From assembly GCF_014397025.1 (NCBI RefSeq), contig NZ_JACJUO010000003.1, positions 1 through 64,000 on the forward strand: 64,000 nt of DNA, in the 5' to 3' direction. A program made the translations under genes and the position numbers. Shown in pieces: positions 1-6,951 of the stretch; positions within the stretch are counted from its first letter, which is position 1; the number at the start of each line of letters is the position of its first letter. Origin of the DNA: Ochrobactrum sp. Marseille-Q0166. Lineage in GTDB: Bacteria > Pseudomonadota > Alphaproteobacteria > Rhizobiales > Rhizobiaceae. The notes under the pieces are model-generated. The model ran no database searches. It saw only the letters and a program-made list of their open reading frames with translations, and was not told where the DNA came from.

Positions 1-135
1 CTCAAGGCCGTCTTGCGCGCCAAAGCCGAGCGAACCGTCGAGGGCTTATGGAATACTGTCGGCCAGATCGTCACGCTGTTTGAACCACAAGAATGTGCCA
101 ACTACTTCAAATCCTGCGGAGATGACCCCGAGTAA
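1..135 (+). CDS. IS630-family transposase, C-terminal fragment cut by window start
   Basis: The open frame enters from the left edge and ends with TAA at 133-135. Its 44 residues end in a stretch containing AERTVEGLW and LFEPQECANYF, which I recognise as the usual C-terminus of IS630-family transposases. Only the tail is visible, so activity cannot be judged. A GC-rich end, about 137-150, follows and may be the terminal inverted repeat, but the partner end is outside the window. It marks a mobile element at the left boundary of the T3SS island. Confidence 0.75.
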   Translation, partial: LKAVLRAKAERTVEGLWNTVGQIVTLFEPQECANYFKSCGDDPE

Positions 136-511
136 AGTGGACGCGCTCTAGCTTAGATTGTTAAGCTGTGAGGCCATCGAGAAGCGCGACTTTGGCGGCT
201 TGGGTTTATGCATAACGATGCCTGTCTGCGATGATTTTTTGTTGGATGACAGCGGATCACAGATCCATCTTTGTGATCCAATAACTGCCTGCAGACAAGC
301 CGCTTCTGTAACCCTGGCACCGCGATATGGGATCCAACGACGCTATTTTGCGCACGGGTAGGGGCTGGAGCATATTAATTGTACCAACCGTCACCCAAAG
401 TGACTGACGATCATTGTGGCGCAACGCCACTCTAAACAGCTTACCAGATCGACTATGCCACTTTCACCTGCAATTCAATTTACGAGAGCAAAATTAAGAT
501 TCAAGTCAATA
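136..511. other. Intergenic stretch after the IS630 end, no gene seen
   Basis: A short open frame at 158-361 has no recognisable domain, no convincing ribosome binding site and does not resemble a known family. I see no RNA gene or clear terminator. Confidence 0.5.
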
Positions 512-1165
512 TTAAGATTCCATAATGTTGCTCAACGGTGAACCCATACTCCCTGAAAAACCTCGATAACGCTGATGGTTGCGAGTGAGATGACTCTGCA
601 TGGCTTCGCGGGCTTGCACTGCATCGCGTGCGCTGATCGCTTCACAAATAGCGCGGTGCTCTACAACTGTGTTTTGTATATATTCCGGCGTGATCAGAGC
701 CAGGTTGAAATTGCGTGAGAAAGCGGGCTGCGGCAGCATTTTCATGCTCATTACGCTGAAAAACTCGATAAAAGCGAGGTTGTTCGTTGCTTCCGCTATG
801 CAGCGATGGAAAACAAAATCGAGTTCATCCAGCGCCGCTTCGTCATCCTGCGAGGTTTCGAATTGTTTGAGAGCTTCCCACATTTTGGCTTCCTGCGCCC
901 AGGATCTGCGCTGTGCGGCCAGTCCTGCCGCATGAACCTCAAATGCCATTCGCAATTCAAGTAGGTCCATAAAGGGTAGGGATAAAAGACCGAGCGGCTC
1001 CAGAATGGTAGATGCTTCACTCTTTGCGTCATTGGTTTTGCCCTGATCGCGAACAAAGATGCCCACTCCATGTTTGGTCTCTAGCAGTCTGTCTGAGCGT
1101 AAGGCTGCTATTGCTTCGCGAATAACAGTTCGACTGACGCCAAGTGTGTCGCCGAGCTCTGCCAA
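512..1165 (-). CDS. GntR/FadR-family regulator, N-terminally shortened
   Basis: The protein carries the second half of a GntR winged helix (LGDTLGVSRTVIREAIAAL, then LLETKHGVGIFV) followed by an all-helical FCD ligand-binding domain from about residue 55, so it is a FadR-type metabolite-responsive repressor. The first usable start is a TTG at 1165, inside the DNA-binding domain. Upstream in the same frame are codons for SKALITDGTLQNGHKLPT, the expected first part of the winged helix, but a TAG at 1220-1222 interrupts them, and beyond it the frame stays open with LAKIR. The gene is therefore probably inactivated, or makes a regulator with a clipped DNA-binding domain. It lies between an IS630 end and a SyrB-like gene. 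Family assignment is firm; functionality is doubtful. Confidence 0.75.
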   Translation of the reverse strand: MAELGDTLGVSRTVIREAIAALRSDRLLETKHGVGIFVRDQGKTNDAKSEASTILEPLGLLSLPFMDLLELRMAFEVHAAGLAAQRRSWAQEAKMWEALKQFETSQDDEAALDELDFVFHRCIAEATNNLAFIEFFSVMSMKMLPQPAFSRNFNLALITPEYIQNTVVEHRAICEAISARDAVQAREAMQSHLTRNHQRYRGFSGSMGSPLSNIMES

Positions 1166-1313
1166 AGTGGGGAGCTTGTGTCCATTTTGGAGTGTTCCAT
1201 CGGTGATTAGCGCTTTACTCTACCGTATTTTTGCAAGGGTGAAGCAGATGACTAACTTATGGAAATTCACCCGCTTCGATGTTGCATTATTGTTGATTGT
1301 AAGTGAGACAGTT

Positions 1314-1832
1314 TTAGATTTTACCGAGACGCTTACGTAATTCCGCATTCTCAGCACGCAGCTTCTCGGCAAGCTCTTTGCGCAGCTTAATGTTTTCTGC
1401 TTCAAGAGCTACCAGCGTCGTGAGATCGTCACTTGGAGACTTGGTTGAGGGCGCAGGGGATGTTTTAGCGGCGGCATTTTTCCAGTTATAATAGGTTTGC
1501 TCACTCACTTCAGCTTGCTGCAATGCAGTCTTAAGCGTTATTGTCCCGCCTTTTGTTGCTTTTTCAATAGAGGCAAGGATAGATGCACGCTGGGCGGGTG
1601 TGTATTTGTTACGTTTGTTTTTTGCAGGCTTTGTTTCAACCGCTGCACTCTTTTCAGGTACTTTAGCGGGTTTGGCCGCACCCTTGGCTGCTGTCGAAGC
1701 AGAAGCAGGTTCTGTTACTTTTGTTTTTGACGCTGGCTTTTTCTGCTTTGGGCGTGCCTTTGATGTATCGTTGACAAGCTCAGCACTCTGAGCTTCAGTT
1801 ACGTTTGTATCGGTGGTTGTGTCATTGGCCAT
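1314..1832 (-). CDS. SyrB-like transcriptional regulator
   Basis: 172 aa. After a low-complexity Ala/Lys/Pro-rich region (residues 1-70) comes a transposase-like helix-turn-helix: KRNKYTPAQRASILASIE, then LKTALQQAEVSEQTYYNWK. The C-terminus is a leucine-heptad coiled coil (LEAENIKLRKELAEKL, RAENAELRKRL). This layout is that of SyrB of Sinorhizobium, a repressor acting on syrM in nodulation control, and of IS3 OrfA-like proteins. ATG at 1832 has a good GGAGAA site upstream. It is divergent from a second protein with the same tail, sharing a 232-bp intergenic region. Its proximity to a T3SS suggests, without proof, a role in regulating it. Confidence 0.7.
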   Translation of the reverse strand: MANDTTTDTNVTEAQSAELVNDTSKARPKQKKPASKTKVTEPASASTAAKGAAKPAKVPEKSAAVETKPAKNKRNKYTPAQRASILASIEKATKGGTITLKTALQQAEVSEQTYYNWKNAAAKTSPAPSTKSPSDDLTTLVALEAENIKLRKELAEKLRAENAELRKRLGKI

Positions 1833-2064
1833 GTAGTGTTTCTCCGTTGTTTAAATCGGGAATTGTTCTGTGGAATAATATACGGGTCTGTGTTAATTGT
1901 AAGAACAACATCAATCGCATAACTATCATAAAAATCAATCTGATTGACAAGTTATAGTCGCAAATTGAACCAATTATCAGAATTTGTAAAACGAGGCGCA
2001 GAACCTATAATTAGTCGCAAAAACTTGTGAACTCCTTTTATCTTTATTAGGATTGTATATCATA

Positions 2065-2643
2065 GTGAAAAAACCACTCCGAAATGTTGTTGTCGAATAT
2101 AAGAATAAACGCTCTCGCAAGGCAAGTGTATCCATTTGGGGAGAGCTAGATTTAAATACTATCATTCGTGACGTCGAGACTAGTATGCAGCAATCCTCTA
2201 CTAATGTCCGCGCAGGCTCGGATGCTGCTGAGGCGTTTGTAAACGTAGTAGAAGACACAGCTTCAGGCGAGTTGTCACCAATTGCATCTCCCGAGAGGTT
2301 GGAGATTGTTCAAGCGGAACCTGCTGCATCTGCCGCCGTCGCCGTGAAGTTTAAGAAGCCGGTAACTACTTCTGATGCGGTCCAAAAACCGCAGGTCGCC
2401 GAAGACGTTGTCGGAAGACAGAATAGGCGGCCTGTCCGGCGAAAGGCACAAGCAACTCTATCACCGCAACACGAGGCGGCAACATTTCCTACCAGAGATG
2501 CGGATATCATAAATGAATTGTCTGCTCTCGAAATTGAGAATGCTTCTTTAAAGCGCGAACTGATAGTATGGCTGGTTTCGGAAAATAGACATTTGGCGGT
2601 GATGCTCAAGCAGGTTGAGAAACGTACGGGACAGAAAAAGTGA
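2065..2643 (+). CDS. SyrB-tail protein without the helix-turn-helix (192 aa)
   Basis: The start is taken as GTG 2065 (VKKPLRNVVVEYKNKRSRK); an in-frame TTG at 2053 sits directly against the AGGA at 2049 and is less likely. The basic N-terminus includes SIWGELDLNTIIRDVE, a type of opening I associate with SyrB-like proteins of rhizobia (from memory). A disordered middle follows, then a basic patch RRPVRRKA and a C-terminal heptad tail LSALEIENASLKREL...LVSENRHLAVML that aligns with the tail of the divergent 1314-1832 protein. The DNA-binding helices of that protein are absent, so it may act by forming mixed coiled coils. Function unknown. Confidence 0.6.
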   Translation: MKKPLRNVVVEYKNKRSRKASVSIWGELDLNTIIRDVETSMQQSSTNVRAGSDAAEAFVNVVEDTASGELSPIASPERLEIVQAEPAASAAVAVKFKKPVTTSDAVQKPQVAEDVVGRQNRRPVRRKAQATLSPQHEAATFPTRDADIINELSALEIENASLKRELIVWLVSENRHLAVMLKQVEKRTGQKK

Positions 2644-2795
2644 CATTGCCGTAACAACTCACGGTTCGCGCAGACTGCCGTTGATCTTTCGATTATGTAT
2701 CAAAATAGTTTTGATTTCTGATCATGAATGTTATCAGCTTAATATCATTTAGTCCGCGCTGGTGTTGTGAAACAGCTCTATATTAAACTTTTCTT

Positions 2796-3551
2796 GTGCG
2801 CACACGGAGGTTGGTTAGCGATGAAATCATGGGGACTCGTATCGTTGAACGTCTGTTTAAGTCGGAGTCGTACAAAGAAGATGTGTTGGAAGATGAAACG
2901 CCCGCTGCTGTAAAAACCTTGCAAACCAATTCTCTGCAGCGTGATAATCTGCCAGATGAAGGCCTGCCGATAAAGGATGTTGGCAGAAATTTCTATCAGA
3001 CAGGCATGGTTGCGCCTAAAAAAGCCGAGCCGATAACAGGCGCCACAAATGTCGCAATGAATGGTGACCAACCACATAGGTTTGACAGTCCGCCACCCGT
3101 AGTGCAGCCAGCGAATGAAACTACAGATAAACCTGAGACGAAGTTGTCTGTTCGTGAGGCAGCGCAAATGCTGTTCGATGAAAAGCCTGCCGGACAGGGT
3201 ACAGCCCTCAATAATGAGAGGAAGCCTAATAAAGGCGGCCCGAAGCGGAGTAGTAGTAAGGTTCAAAAGAAAAAGCGTACCGATGCTCAAAGCGAGGAGC
3301 TCGTTCAAACTGAGCAAAAAAGTCGTTCAGAAGAGTTGGTGGTTCAGACACCTTCAGATGCCACGTCGCTATTGAAGCTTGAGCAGGCAACAGCTAAGCA
3401 TTCGACAATTTATGATGCTAACACGCTGCCTCTGAAGCGCTCCCGCAAACAAAAGCCGAAAGCTGTGGATGAACCGGTTACAGATGAAGAACTGGCTGAA
3501 CTCGAAGCAGAAAACGCTGGCCTTAAGCTTCTCCTTTATAACAGGACGTAG
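2796..3551 (+). CDS. Hypothetical protein with truncated SyrB-like heptad tail (up to 251 aa)
   Basis: Mostly charged, low-complexity sequence with no signal peptide or membrane segment. A basic patch lies at residues 145-170 (GGPKRSSSKVQKKKR). The C-terminus DEELAELEAENAGLKLLL repeats the ELEAENxxLK signature seen at the ends of the two preceding genes, but stops after one heptad pair. The start is uncertain: GTG 2796 gives 251 aa without a ribosome site, ATG 2829 gives 240 aa, with GGAGG rather far upstream. It could be a regulator, or a disordered T3SS substrate; I do not recognise the family outside the tail. Confidence 0.5.
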   Translation: MRTRRLVSDEIMGTRIVERLFKSESYKEDVLEDETPAAVKTLQTNSLQRDNLPDEGLPIKDVGRNFYQTGMVAPKKAEPITGATNVAMNGDQPHRFDSPPPVVQPANETTDKPETKLSVREAAQMLFDEKPAGQGTALNNERKPNKGGPKRSSSKVQKKKRTDAQSEELVQTEQKSRSEELVVQTPSDATSLLKLEQATAKHSTIYDANTLPLKRSRKQKPKAVDEPVTDEELAELEAENAGLKLLLYNRT

Positions 3552-4330
3552 CCGTTTCATTGAGGCGCATTCACTCGTTCTTTAGCCGAGCGATCGCCAT
3601 TATGACGAGTTTACCCATGAGTGTGGTGAAGGCTACGGTGCAGATTTCCTAGCTGTTTTCACAGCTATTCAGATGGTTAAAGCAATCTAATGTTAGGACT
3701 TATTATGCTGCGAGATCAGTAAGCGAATCGTATGCGAACCATTGTAATTTACGAAATGGTTTTAAGTATTATGTGAACCAATCTAATGCCCGCAATTGTG
3801 GTTGGAGTTAAATTAGATGTGTTAGCACCCAATGTATGTTTGGGATCGACCTAATGAAACTATGATCTTGTTGTGCAAACTATTTTAAAAATGTTTTGAG
3901 CCTTTACTCCACGCCGATTGAATGTGCTTTTATCAATGATAATATTTTCAGAGACGCCGTTGTTTTTAATAACTTTTTGGAAAAATAGTTGCTAGATAAT
4001 GAGCCAAGTGTTCACAGCTTAAGCGTCTGTAACCCGCTTTGACAGCTGCTGCGCATGAAGTACAGTTCAGCGAAACCACGTTGCTTGATAATTATTTATA
4101 ATACATTAAGTCATGATTTCCCAGAGCAGACGGAAAAATGAAATACTTTGAAGCCAATCGCCATGCTATTTTTGTCTATTACGCAAGGTTCTATCAGTTT
4201 GTGTAGTCCTCATCGGACGAAAAGAAGAGCTATAAAATATCTCCCTTAGCGTCATGTCCCTCGCTGTCATGGACTGCTCTTTGCCTGAACTGAGCGTCGT
4301 ACATGGCCCGGACATCGCTGCCAGATGTAA
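3552..4330. other. AT-rich gap without a gene; alternating GAACCA/TGGTT elements
   Basis: No open frame here is credible. At 3736-3803 the words GAACCA and TGGTT alternate (GAACCA at about 3736, TGGTT at 3757, GAACCA at 3775, TGGTT at 3799), forming two successive imperfect dyads. This might be a regulatory array or chance in AT-rich DNA. Otherwise I see nothing. Confidence 0.4.
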
Positions 4331-4807
4331 GTGGCTCGACCACTGATTACGCGAATGATTAGGCCACTGGCTAATCTAATTTCAAAAAAAGCCGCAGGGA
4401 GACCAGTATGTATCTTTCTAGTAAATCCGTCACCAACAGTTGTAGCAACGGATGCTTCCCGCACTGCGCATAGTGGGGGAGTGAAATTAGTGCCTTTCTT
4501 CACAGCGATAGTTTAATTCCTCCCATCTACGTTAAGCTCTTTTCTAAAAGACACAAGAATGGTGCTGCTGGTGCAGGAGCTATTGTTGAAGATGTAATCC
4601 GACCGAAGATATGGTTTGTTCGGTTTAAGTTTGCTGGAGAAAAAAGGCGTTGGCCGGGCAGTGACACGGCTATCAAAGTCGCCGAGACACATGAACAGTT
4701 TCCGCAACTACCATTATTTTTCCGCGCCGCTATGTCTTTTATTTTTGCAACAAACGACCGACTGCGAACAAAAAATCGGCTGTACTGCTATAAATTGAAC
4801 CGGGCCT
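4331..4807 (+). pseudogene. IS110-family transposase remnant, frameshifted
   Basis: Two frames together resemble the N-terminal part of IS110-type transposases. The first (4331-4516) contains SPTVVATDASRTAHSGG followed by VKLVPFF, like the acidic-residue-containing region of the family. The second runs without a start codon from about 4471 to the TAA at 4807 and contains IPPIYVKLFSKRHKNGAAG, then GAIVEDVIRPKIWFVRFK, matching the family pattern PPxYVKxxxKRxKNDAADAEAI...RPxMRFV with the key Asp residues lost (NDAADA is now NGAAGA). A frameshift joins them near 4500. The later part (after 4620) is not recognisable. It is an old mobile-element scar just before the T3SS genes. Confidence 0.6.
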
Positions 4808-4959
4808 AAAGGCTTCAAGAGCGTTTGTTAGCTTCTCATAATGATGCAATAGCCTAATGAGTCTCTTATTAATAAAAACTATTTTCATATAATAAAATAA
4901 TAGATCAAAAAATGCATTACGGTGCCGTATTAAACTCAATGATAATAGAAGGATACAGA

Positions 4960-5364
4960 ATGTTCCCACTTATGATTTTGTCAGGCCTTGTTCAGCAGAT
5001 TGTATCTTTAACTCAGAATATTTCCGCACTTAGCATGATGAAACAGTCAGAGAAGCAGGCTGCGGAACGTCATGAGAAGTTCATGCAGGAATTTGAAAAG
5101 CAGCAGAAGAAAAATGCTCAAGACAATAAAAGTCTTTTGGATGCGTTGAAAAGCGATTCTAAGTTAGGCTTAAACGCTGCGCAAATAGTAAATTTTGGCC
5201 AGAGACAGGCCGAAATTTTTCAGCAAAACTGCTCTCATAACAACATGAAGTCAGCCGTTTCGAGTGATGGTCGTCAAACTGAGGTCCGTCGCCCGCTAGA
5301 ACTGATTGCGCAGAGCTTGAACTGGAACTGTGGCGGCTCTAACCGTACTCCTTACGCCGCGTAA
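4960..5364 (+). CDS. Small T3SS-locus protein with coiled coil (134 aa), function unknown
   Basis: ATG 4960 is chosen because AGAAGGA lies just upstream; longer versions from 4912 have no such site. Residues 1-20 (MFPLMILSGLVQQIVSLTQ) are hydrophobic, followed by a Gln/Lys/Glu-rich helix (residues 24-55, EKQAAERHEKFMQEFEKQQ) predicted to be a coiled coil, and a polar tail with two Cys. It is the first of three small genes leading into the secretin operon. Composition resembles small secreted T3SS components, but there is no motif that names it. A secreted substrate, tip or translocon-associated role is speculation from context. Confidence 0.55.
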   Translation: MFPLMILSGLVQQIVSLTQNISALSMMKQSEKQAAERHEKFMQEFEKQQKKNAQDNKSLLDALKSDSKLGLNAAQIVNFGQRQAEIFQQNCSHNNMKSAVSSDGRQTEVRRPLELIAQSLNWNCGGSNRTPYAA

Positions 5365-5419
5365 TCACATGGTTCTTCAAAACGCTCCATTTTGCATTTA
5401 ATCTTTGAAAGGAAGAACG

Positions 5420-5668
5420 ATGGACCCCGCAATTATCACGATGATGAATCAGCAAAAGCAACAGCATTTAGAACAGATGATGCAAAGCCACATGATGTCG
5501 TCGCAAAATAGCGCGCAAGAGCATCAACAAAAAATGCTAGGCATGAGCTATGAGAGCCAGCGTGCTATTACGAATGATCACACGAAACGCTCTAATGAGA
5601 TGCAGGCTGACTCCATGTCACTGCTTAAAGAAGCTACACAAAAGCTTGATAGTGGTGCATCTGCGTGA
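5420..5668 (+). CDS. Small Met/Gln-rich T3SS-locus protein (82 aa)
   Basis: ATG 5420 follows AAAGGAAG at good spacing; the in-frame start at 5405 does not. The N-terminal half is rich in Met, Gln and His (MMNQQKQQHLEQMMQSHMM) and helical. Residues 44-60 contain YESQRAITNDHTKR, almost the same as YEVERAIANDHSKR in the next gene, so the two are likely paralogues. The size is that of needle subunits (about 80 aa), but the usual needle signature is not seen. Together they are candidates for needle or needle-associated components. No firm function. Confidence 0.55.
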   Translation: MDPAIITMMNQQKQQHLEQMMQSHMMSSQNSAQEHQQKMLGMSYESQRAITNDHTKRSNEMQADSMSLLKEATQKLDSGASA

Positions 5669-5743
5669 CGTTATATTCCGCACTGCTTTGACCTAAACAC
5701 CAGGTAAAATTCCAGCAAGATACCAGTCTGTGACGAGGTAAGT

Positions 5744-6013
5744 ATGATAATAGAAGCGTTGCAGGGTGGTATGCCGACTACCCCCGGAGTAGATCTTGGA
5801 CTGCAGCATCAGGCCAGAGCTTTTACTTTAGCTCAGTTGCAAAAAACTCGCGCATTGGACCGTCAACTAAGTGCTCGACTAACTACGCATCGCATGAATG
5901 TTGCGGGCTACGAAGTCGAGCGCGCCATTGCCAATGATCATTCAAAACGTCTGATGAGCGCGCTCGCTGGAAAATTTAATCTGATATCGAGAATTCAGCA
6001 GTCGATGGGTTGA
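5744..6013 (+). CDS. Small T3SS-locus protein, paralogue of the preceding gene; candidate needle subunit (89 aa)
   Basis: A short helical protein with no signal peptide. Residues 54-69 (GYEVERAIANDHSKR) match the motif of the 5420-5668 product at 10 of 14 positions. The C-terminus LAGKFNLISRIQQSMG is helical and ends close to the motif, as in small polymerising T3SS subunits. It is followed 57 nt later by a TPR protein of chaperone size, the arrangement seen for needle protein and its chaperone in other systems. Assignment as SctF is therefore a hypothesis from size, position and partner, not from sequence similarity. Confidence 0.55.
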   Translation: MIIEALQGGMPTTPGVDLGLQHQARAFTLAQLQKTRALDRQLSARLTTHRMNVAGYEVERAIANDHSKRLMSALAGKFNLISRIQQSMG

Positions 6014-6070
6014 ACAGTTACTTTAATATATACGGTCTGGTGATCGCGTTCGTACCTTGGGGATTAATTC

Positions 6071-6382
6071 ATGACCGGATTATTACCAGATATTTTTTAT
6101 TTGCTTAGCTCTCTCAGTTTGCGGGCTAATTTTCACCGGAAGGCTCTTTCTTATGGGGCGGCATCCGTCGCCTTGTTTCCCGAAGAGACTCGTCATTACG
6201 AGAATTACGCTTACGCTTTGCTTTTAACAGGTCAAATACAAGAAGCATCTAGCGTTGTTGCTAAAGCACCTGCGTTATCCGCTAACCTACATTATTTAAA
6301 AAGTCGTATTGCAATTGTTCTCAGTGACAAATCTGATGGACAGAAAAATCTACAAAAATATCTGACCTTTGGGATTGTCTAA
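6071..6382 (+). CDS. TPR-type T3SS chaperone-like protein (103 aa)
   Basis: The protein consists of about two and a half TPR-like helical hairpins (ALSYGAASVALFPEETRHYENYAYALLLTGQIQEA is one, broken here only by description limits to residues 25-59), like the small TPR chaperones of needle subunits (SctG group). It is cytoplasmic. ATG 6071 follows a TGGGGAT site. Its TAA overlaps by one base the ATG of the next gene, and that gene in turn overlaps the secretin gene, so it begins or belongs to a translationally coupled block reaching sctV. Its client is most likely one of the small proteins immediately upstream (inference). Confidence 0.6.
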   Translation: MTGLLPDIFYLLSSLSLRANFHRKALSYGAASVALFPEETRHYENYAYALLLTGQIQEASSVVAKAPALSANLHYLKSRIAIVLSDKSDGQKNLQKYLTFGIV

Positions 6383-6951
6383 TGAGTGAAGCTGTCAATA
6401 AAGTTTCCGTCCAGTCACGTCAGACGGATTATGATAACTATCATGAGAAGATCGCAAGAGCCGCTTCCCCCGGAGCGACTGTTTCGCCATTGTCAAATGA
6501 TGTGGATGTGACATCCTATTCCGCGTTGCTGGATGAAGCTTATGACGGCGATCTATCGGAGTATATTGCAGTTGGACAAAGCGACCGACGCGCAGCTGAT
6601 GTTTCGGACGTGCGCCGACCTGATATTGCGGAAGAGTTTGAACAGCAGGACGAAAAAGGTCCTGCGTTTATGCGAAAAGGTCATCTTGAGAAACTAAGCC
6701 AAAACAAACAGGTCCAACATATAGAAACGTCAAACGATGGTGCGTCAGAACATCGGCCCCGTATAAGTATTAAAAATGCACATGATCGTTTTATGCTTAC
6801 ATCGTCTCAACTCAACTGCACCGAAGCCGGTTCGCGAGCCTGCCTCAAGGCGTTTTTAACCGTCGTTACTGTTTTGCACCACCCCTCTTGGGAGCGCATG
6901 GATTATCTTGAAAGACATCTCGTTCAGAATCAGATGGCGGTTGTTTTGTAA
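6382..6951 (+). CDS. Unknown 189-aa protein inside the secretin operon
   Basis: The start overlaps the previous stop and its stop overlaps the sctC2 ATG, so it is certainly translated with the apparatus genes. Residues 1-125 are polar and probably disordered (Ser/Asp/Glu/Gln rich, no signal peptide). Residues 130-189 look folded and helical (DRFMLTSSQLNCTEAGSR, then a hydrophobic helix around AFLTVVTVLHH). A disordered N-terminus with a small folded C-terminus is also the layout of SctP needle-length regulators, but I cannot see the T3S4 signature. It may be a secreted regulator or an accessory protein particular to this T3SS lineage. Confidence 0.55.
   Translation: MSEAVNKVSVQSRQTDYDNYHEKIARAASPGATVSPLSNDVDVTSYSALLDEAYDGDLSEYIAVGQSDRRAADVSDVRRPDIAEEFEQQDEKGPAFMRKGHLEKLSQNKQVQHIETSNDGASEHRPRISIKNAHDRFMLTSSQLNCTEAGSRACLKAFLTVVTVLHHPSWERMDYLERHLVQNQMAVVL

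Noticed and set aside
158..361. 67-aa open frame after the IS630 end
   Set aside because: No ribosome site, no recognised domain, Cys-rich odd composition; probably chance.
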